NCBI GenBank assembly: GCA_011524575.1
Contig: WTKB01000361.1
Location: 1 to 8,661, forward strand
Origin: Aquimarina sp.
GTDB lineage: Bacteria; Bacteroidota; Bacteroidia; Flavobacteriales; Flavobacteriaceae
Length of the DNA stretch: 8,661 bases
Reading direction: 5' to 3'
Numbering within the stretch: position 1 is the first letter of the stretch; every line of letters starts with the position of its first letter. Under the pieces are notes generated by a model that was not told the DNA's origin, did not search any database, and saw nothing but the letters and a program-made list of their open reading frames with translations. A program made the position numbers and the translations under genes. Below are positions 6,083-8,661 of this stretch, piece after piece.

Positions 6083-6769
6083 ATGGCTGAAGTAATTGAG
6101 AAAAAAGCAAGTGAAAAACAAAGTGAGCCTTTGTTTTCAAAGAAGAATAAAGGATTAATGACAGATCCTTTATTTGATAACAACCCCATTACTATTCAAG
6201 TATTGGGAATTTGTTCAGCATTAGCGATTACAGCGGAGCTTAAAGCTTCTATTGTAATGTCTGTAGCTGTATTATTTGTACTTTCGATTGGTAATGTTGT
6301 AATTTCTCTTATGAGAAATATCATACCTTCAAAGATTCGAATTATTGTACAACTTGTTGTTGTTGCAACTCTTGTAATTGTAGTAGATTTAGTCCTAAAA
6401 GCTTTTGCCTATGAACTTAGTAAGCAACTGTCGGTATTTGTAGGTTTAATTATTACAAATTGTATTATTATGGGGCGTTTTGAAGCTTTTGCTTTGGGTA
6501 ATGGGCCTTGGAAATCGTTCTTAGATGGTTTGGGTAATGCAGCAGGTTATGGTTTGATTCTGATATTAGTAGGTTTCTTTAGAGAGCTTTTAGGTTCTGG
6601 AACACTTTTAGGTATCAAAGTTTTAGGTGATCCTATTGAGAAAACAGGATTATATGCATTAGGTTACGAGAATAATGGTTTTATGCTTCTTGCACCTATG
6701 GCTTTAATTACAGTAGGAATTATTATTTGGATTCAGCGTAGTCGTAATAAATCTTTAATTGAAAACTAA
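6083..6769 (+). CDS. nqrD: Na+-translocating NADH:quinone oxidoreductase subunit D
   Basis: A 228-residue integral membrane subunit with about six helices starting near residue 36. It forms a pseudo-symmetric pair with NqrE that holds an iron centre in the membrane through conserved cysteines. Here these are Cys44 in QVLGICSALA and Cys127 in ITNCIIMGR. The conserved EAFALGNGPW and FFRELLGSGTLLG segments (134-143, 165-177) are present. Compared with Vibrio NqrD (about 210) the N-terminus has some 15-20 extra polar residues (AEVIEKKASEKQSE) before the family core. The start at 6083, only 2 bases after the nqrC stop, is the only ATG that fits the coupled arrangement; an alternative at Met26 (6158) would give a core-length protein. 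nqrE begins 18 bases downstream. Confidence 0.95.
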   Translation: MAEVIEKKASEKQSEPLFSKKNKGLMTDPLFDNNPITIQVLGICSALAITAELKASIVMSVAVLFVLSIGNVVISLMRNIIPSKIRIIVQLVVVATLVIVVDLVLKAFAYELSKQLSVFVGLIITNCIIMGRFEAFALGNGPWKSFLDGLGNAAGYGLILILVGFFRELLGSGTLLGIKVLGDPIEKTGLYALGYENNGFMLLAPMALITVGIIIWIQRSRNKSLIEN

Positions 6770-6787
6770 ATTCTAGAAAAACAAGAT

Positions 6788-7504
6788 ATGGAACATTTAG
6801 AACTGTTTTTTAAGTCAATTTTTATTGACAATATGGTATTTGCGACTTTCCTTGGAATGTGTTCGTATTTGGCCGTTTCTAAAAAAGTATCTACAGCTGT
6901 AGGACTTGGTGCTGCGGTTATTTTTGTAATGGCTATTACCGTTCCTATGAACTGGCTTTTAGATCAGTACATTTTGCAGCCAGGTGCTTTAGGTAAATGG
7001 TTAGGGGCAGAATATGCAGATTATGATTTGAGCTTTTTATCTTTTATTCTTTTCATTGCTACCATTGCTACTATGGTACAACTTGTTGAGATTGTTGTTG
7101 AGAAGTTCTCTCCATCATTGTATAATTCATTAGGTATTTTCTTACCTCTTATTGCTGTAAACTGTGCTATTTTAGGAGGTTCATTATTTATGCAATCTCG
7201 TGAAATCCCTACTTTTACAATGGCAATTAATTACGGAATAAGCTCGGGTATTGGTTGGTTTTTAGCCATATTAGCTATTGCTGCTATTCGTGAAAAGATT
7301 AGATATTCTGCAGTTCCAGCACCGCTAAGAGGCTTAGGAATTACATTTATTCTTACAGGGCTTATGGCTATTGGATTTATGAGTTTTGGTGGTATGCTTA
7401 CAGGTGATGAAGGAAATAAAAAGCCTCAACAAGAAAATACTCAAGCAGAAGCCGAGGAATTAATTGAGAAAGACCATGAAATGGTTGTTAATACAAATAA
7501 ATAA
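6788..7504 (+). CDS. nqrE: Na+-translocating NADH:quinone oxidoreductase subunit E
   Basis: A 238-residue integral membrane subunit with about six helices, the partner of NqrD. The cysteines expected to ligate the shared iron centre are Cys25 in FLGMCSYLAVSKK and Cys126 in IAVNCAILGGSLF. The start MEHLELFFKSIFIDNMVFA is the typical N-terminus. Other family segments are VEIVVEKFSPSLYNSLGIFLPL (100-121) and REKIRYSAVPAPLRGLG (168-184). The family core ends near residue 203. A hydrophilic, mainly acidic and Gln-rich tail of about 35 residues follows (GDEGNKKPQQENTQAEAEEL...), absent from the roughly 198-residue Vibrio protein. I read it as a lineage-specific extension, not a frameshift. The gene lies 18 bases after nqrD and 16 before nqrF. 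Confidence 0.95.
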   Translation: MEHLELFFKSIFIDNMVFATFLGMCSYLAVSKKVSTAVGLGAAVIFVMAITVPMNWLLDQYILQPGALGKWLGAEYADYDLSFLSFILFIATIATMVQLVEIVVEKFSPSLYNSLGIFLPLIAVNCAILGGSLFMQSREIPTFTMAINYGISSGIGWFLAILAIAAIREKIRYSAVPAPLRGLGITFILTGLMAIGFMSFGGMLTGDEGNKKPQQENTQAEAEELIEKDHEMVVNTNK

Positions 7505-7520
7505 TACTTTATAAACTATT

Positions 7521-8661
7521 ATGATTTTAGCAGTAAGTATTACAGGAACCATTGTTGCAACCGTAGTTGCTTTCTTGGTATTGACACTTCTTTTAGTAAG
7601 TATATTGTTAATTACTAAAGAGAAATTGTCTCCATCTGGTCCTGTTAATTTAAAAATTAATGGAGAAAAAGATATTGAAGTTTCTTCTGGTAGTACGCTT
7701 TTAAGTACTTTGGGAAATAATAAAATTTTCTTACCATCTGCCTGTGGTGGAGGTGGTACTTGTATCCAGTGTAAATGTCAAGTTCTTGAAGGAGGAGGAG
7801 ATTTACTTCCAACAGAAGAGCCTCATTTTACACGTAAAGAAGCAGCTGCAGGTTGGCGTTTAGGATGTCAGGTTAAAGTGAAGTCTGATATGGTAATCCA
7901 AGTGCCAGAGGAAATTTTTGGTATTAAAAAATGGGAAGCGACGGTTGTACGAAACTATAATGTTGCTTCATTCATTAAAGAATTTGTAGTTGAGATTCCT
8001 GAGGATATGGACTACAAAGCTGGTGGATATATTCAAATTGAAGTGCCTCAATGTACGGTTGATTTTAAAGATATTGATATTACGGCACACCCAGAAGAGC
8101 ATGAAACGCCTGATAAATTTCAATTGGAATGGGATAAGTTTAAGCTTTGGGATTTAAAAATGACCAATACTGAAGATGTAGAACGTGCCTATTCTATGGC
8201 TTCTTACCCAGCAGAAGGTCGTGAAATTATGCTTAATGTACGTATCGCTACTCCACCATTTGATAGAGTTAAAGGAGGTTGGGCTGATGTAAATCCTGGT
8301 GTTGCCTCATCTTATGTTTTCTCTTTAAAGAAAGGGGATAAGTGTACGATTTCTGGACCTTATGGAGAGTTCTTTATTAATCATAGTGATGCAGAAATGA
8401 TTTATGTAGGAGGTGGAGCTGGTATGGCACCAATGCGTTCACACTTATATCATTTATTCCGTACGTTAAAGACAGGTAGAAAAGTTTCTTATTGGTATGG
8501 TGGTCGTTCTAAGAGAGAGCTTTTCTATGTAGAACATTTTAGAGCTTTAGAACGTGATTTTCCTAATTTCAAATTCCATATTGCACTTTCAGAACCTTTA
8601 GAAGAGGATAACTGGAAAGTAAAAGATGGTATTGAAGGTGAAGGTGATGGATTTGTTGGTT
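7521..8661 (+). CDS. nqrF: Na+-translocating NADH:quinone oxidoreductase subunit F (3' end outside window)
   Basis: The frame from ATG 7521 stays open for 380 codons to the window edge; NqrF is usually somewhat over 400 residues, so only a short C-terminal piece is missing. It is the NADH dehydrogenase subunit: hydride goes from NADH to FAD, then singly through a 2Fe-2S cluster. An N-terminal membrane helix (about 7-32) is followed by a ferredoxin domain with C75-x5-C81-x2-C84-x31-C116, exactly the NqrF spacing. The ferredoxin-NADP reductase-like part has the FAD motif RAYSMASYP (222-230) and the nucleotide motif GGGAGMAPMRSH (297-308), then YWYGGRSKRELFY (324-336). It is the last known nqr gene and begins 16 bases after nqrE. 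All visible cofactor residues are intact. Confidence 0.97.
   Translation, partial: MILAVSITGTIVATVVAFLVLTLLLVSILLITKEKLSPSGPVNLKINGEKDIEVSSGSTLLSTLGNNKIFLPSACGGGGTCIQCKCQVLEGGGDLLPTEEPHFTRKEAAAGWRLGCQVKVKSDMVIQVPEEIFGIKKWEATVVRNYNVASFIKEFVVEIPEDMDYKAGGYIQIEVPQCTVDFKDIDITAHPEEHETPDKFQLEWDKFKLWDLKMTNTEDVERAYSMASYPAEGREIMLNVRIATPPFDRVKGGWADVNPGVASSYVFSLKKGDKCTISGPYGEFFINHSDAEMIYVGGGAGMAPMRSHLYHLFRTLKTGRKVSYWYGGRSKRELFYVEHFRALERDFPNFKFHIALSEPLEEDNWKVKDGIEGEGDGFVG

Noticed and set aside
2724..8661. Rnf complex instead of Nqr
   Set aside because: NqrA with its SGPHP signature, the NqrF spacing C-x5-C-x2-C-x31-C with FAD and NAD motifs, and the A-B-C-D-E-F order identify Nqr; Rnf lacks an NqrF-type subunit and has a ferredoxin-like RnfB.
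1..8661. CRISPR array, tRNA or rRNA genes, phage or defence genes
   Set aside because: No regularly spaced short repeats, no tRNA cloverleaf or rRNA segments, and no proteins of those kinds were seen; the two repeat copies are 2.3 kb apart and are not an array.

Overview
The window looks like chromosomal DNA of a member of the Bacteroidota, most likely a flavobacterium (family Flavobacteriaceae). The evidence is the strongly AT-rich sequence, a type IX secretion 'plug' protein (a family confined to this phylum), genes without clear Shine-Dalgarno sequences, a TAnnTTTG-type promoter box, and protein sequences of the flavobacterial kind. No genus is assigned.

Layout. The left third (1-2426) runs on the minus strand. 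Positions 1-51 hold a long hairpin terminator. Positions 52-378 have no gene but are packed with nested inverted repeats. apaG follows (379-765), then a 404-base gap (766-1169) filled mostly by the decayed remains of an ISAon1/ISL3-type transposase, then a gene for a DUF5103/type IX secretion plug protein (1170-2426). The divergent intergenic region 2427-2723 holds a second, shorter copy of the repeat seen at 165-321, a 12-bp dyad and a probable promoter. The right two thirds (2724-8661) carry the nqrABCDEF operon on the plus strand. Spacers are 2 to 18 bases, and nqrF runs off the window after 380 codons.

How the genes work together. NqrA-F form the Na+-translocating NADH:quinone oxidoreductase, a respiratory primary sodium pump. 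NqrF takes electrons from NADH through FAD and a 2Fe-2S cluster. The Cys pairs of NqrD and NqrE hold a membrane iron centre. NqrC and NqrB carry covalent FMN on Thr, and NqrA with NqrB serves the quinone side. All expected cofactor residues are visible, with one deviation next to the FMN threonine of NqrB. ApaG and the plug protein have no direct biochemical link to Nqr visible here.

The most interesting content is not the enzyme operon but the small non-coding repeats. Two same-orientation copies of a MITE-like hairpin element (157 and 82 bases) differ by exactly 75 bases between CCAAAA direct repeats. They keep their pairing through compensatory base changes. One copy sits inside a larger inverted repeat that ends in the apaG stop codon. 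I see no new multi-gene defence or biosynthetic system in this window.
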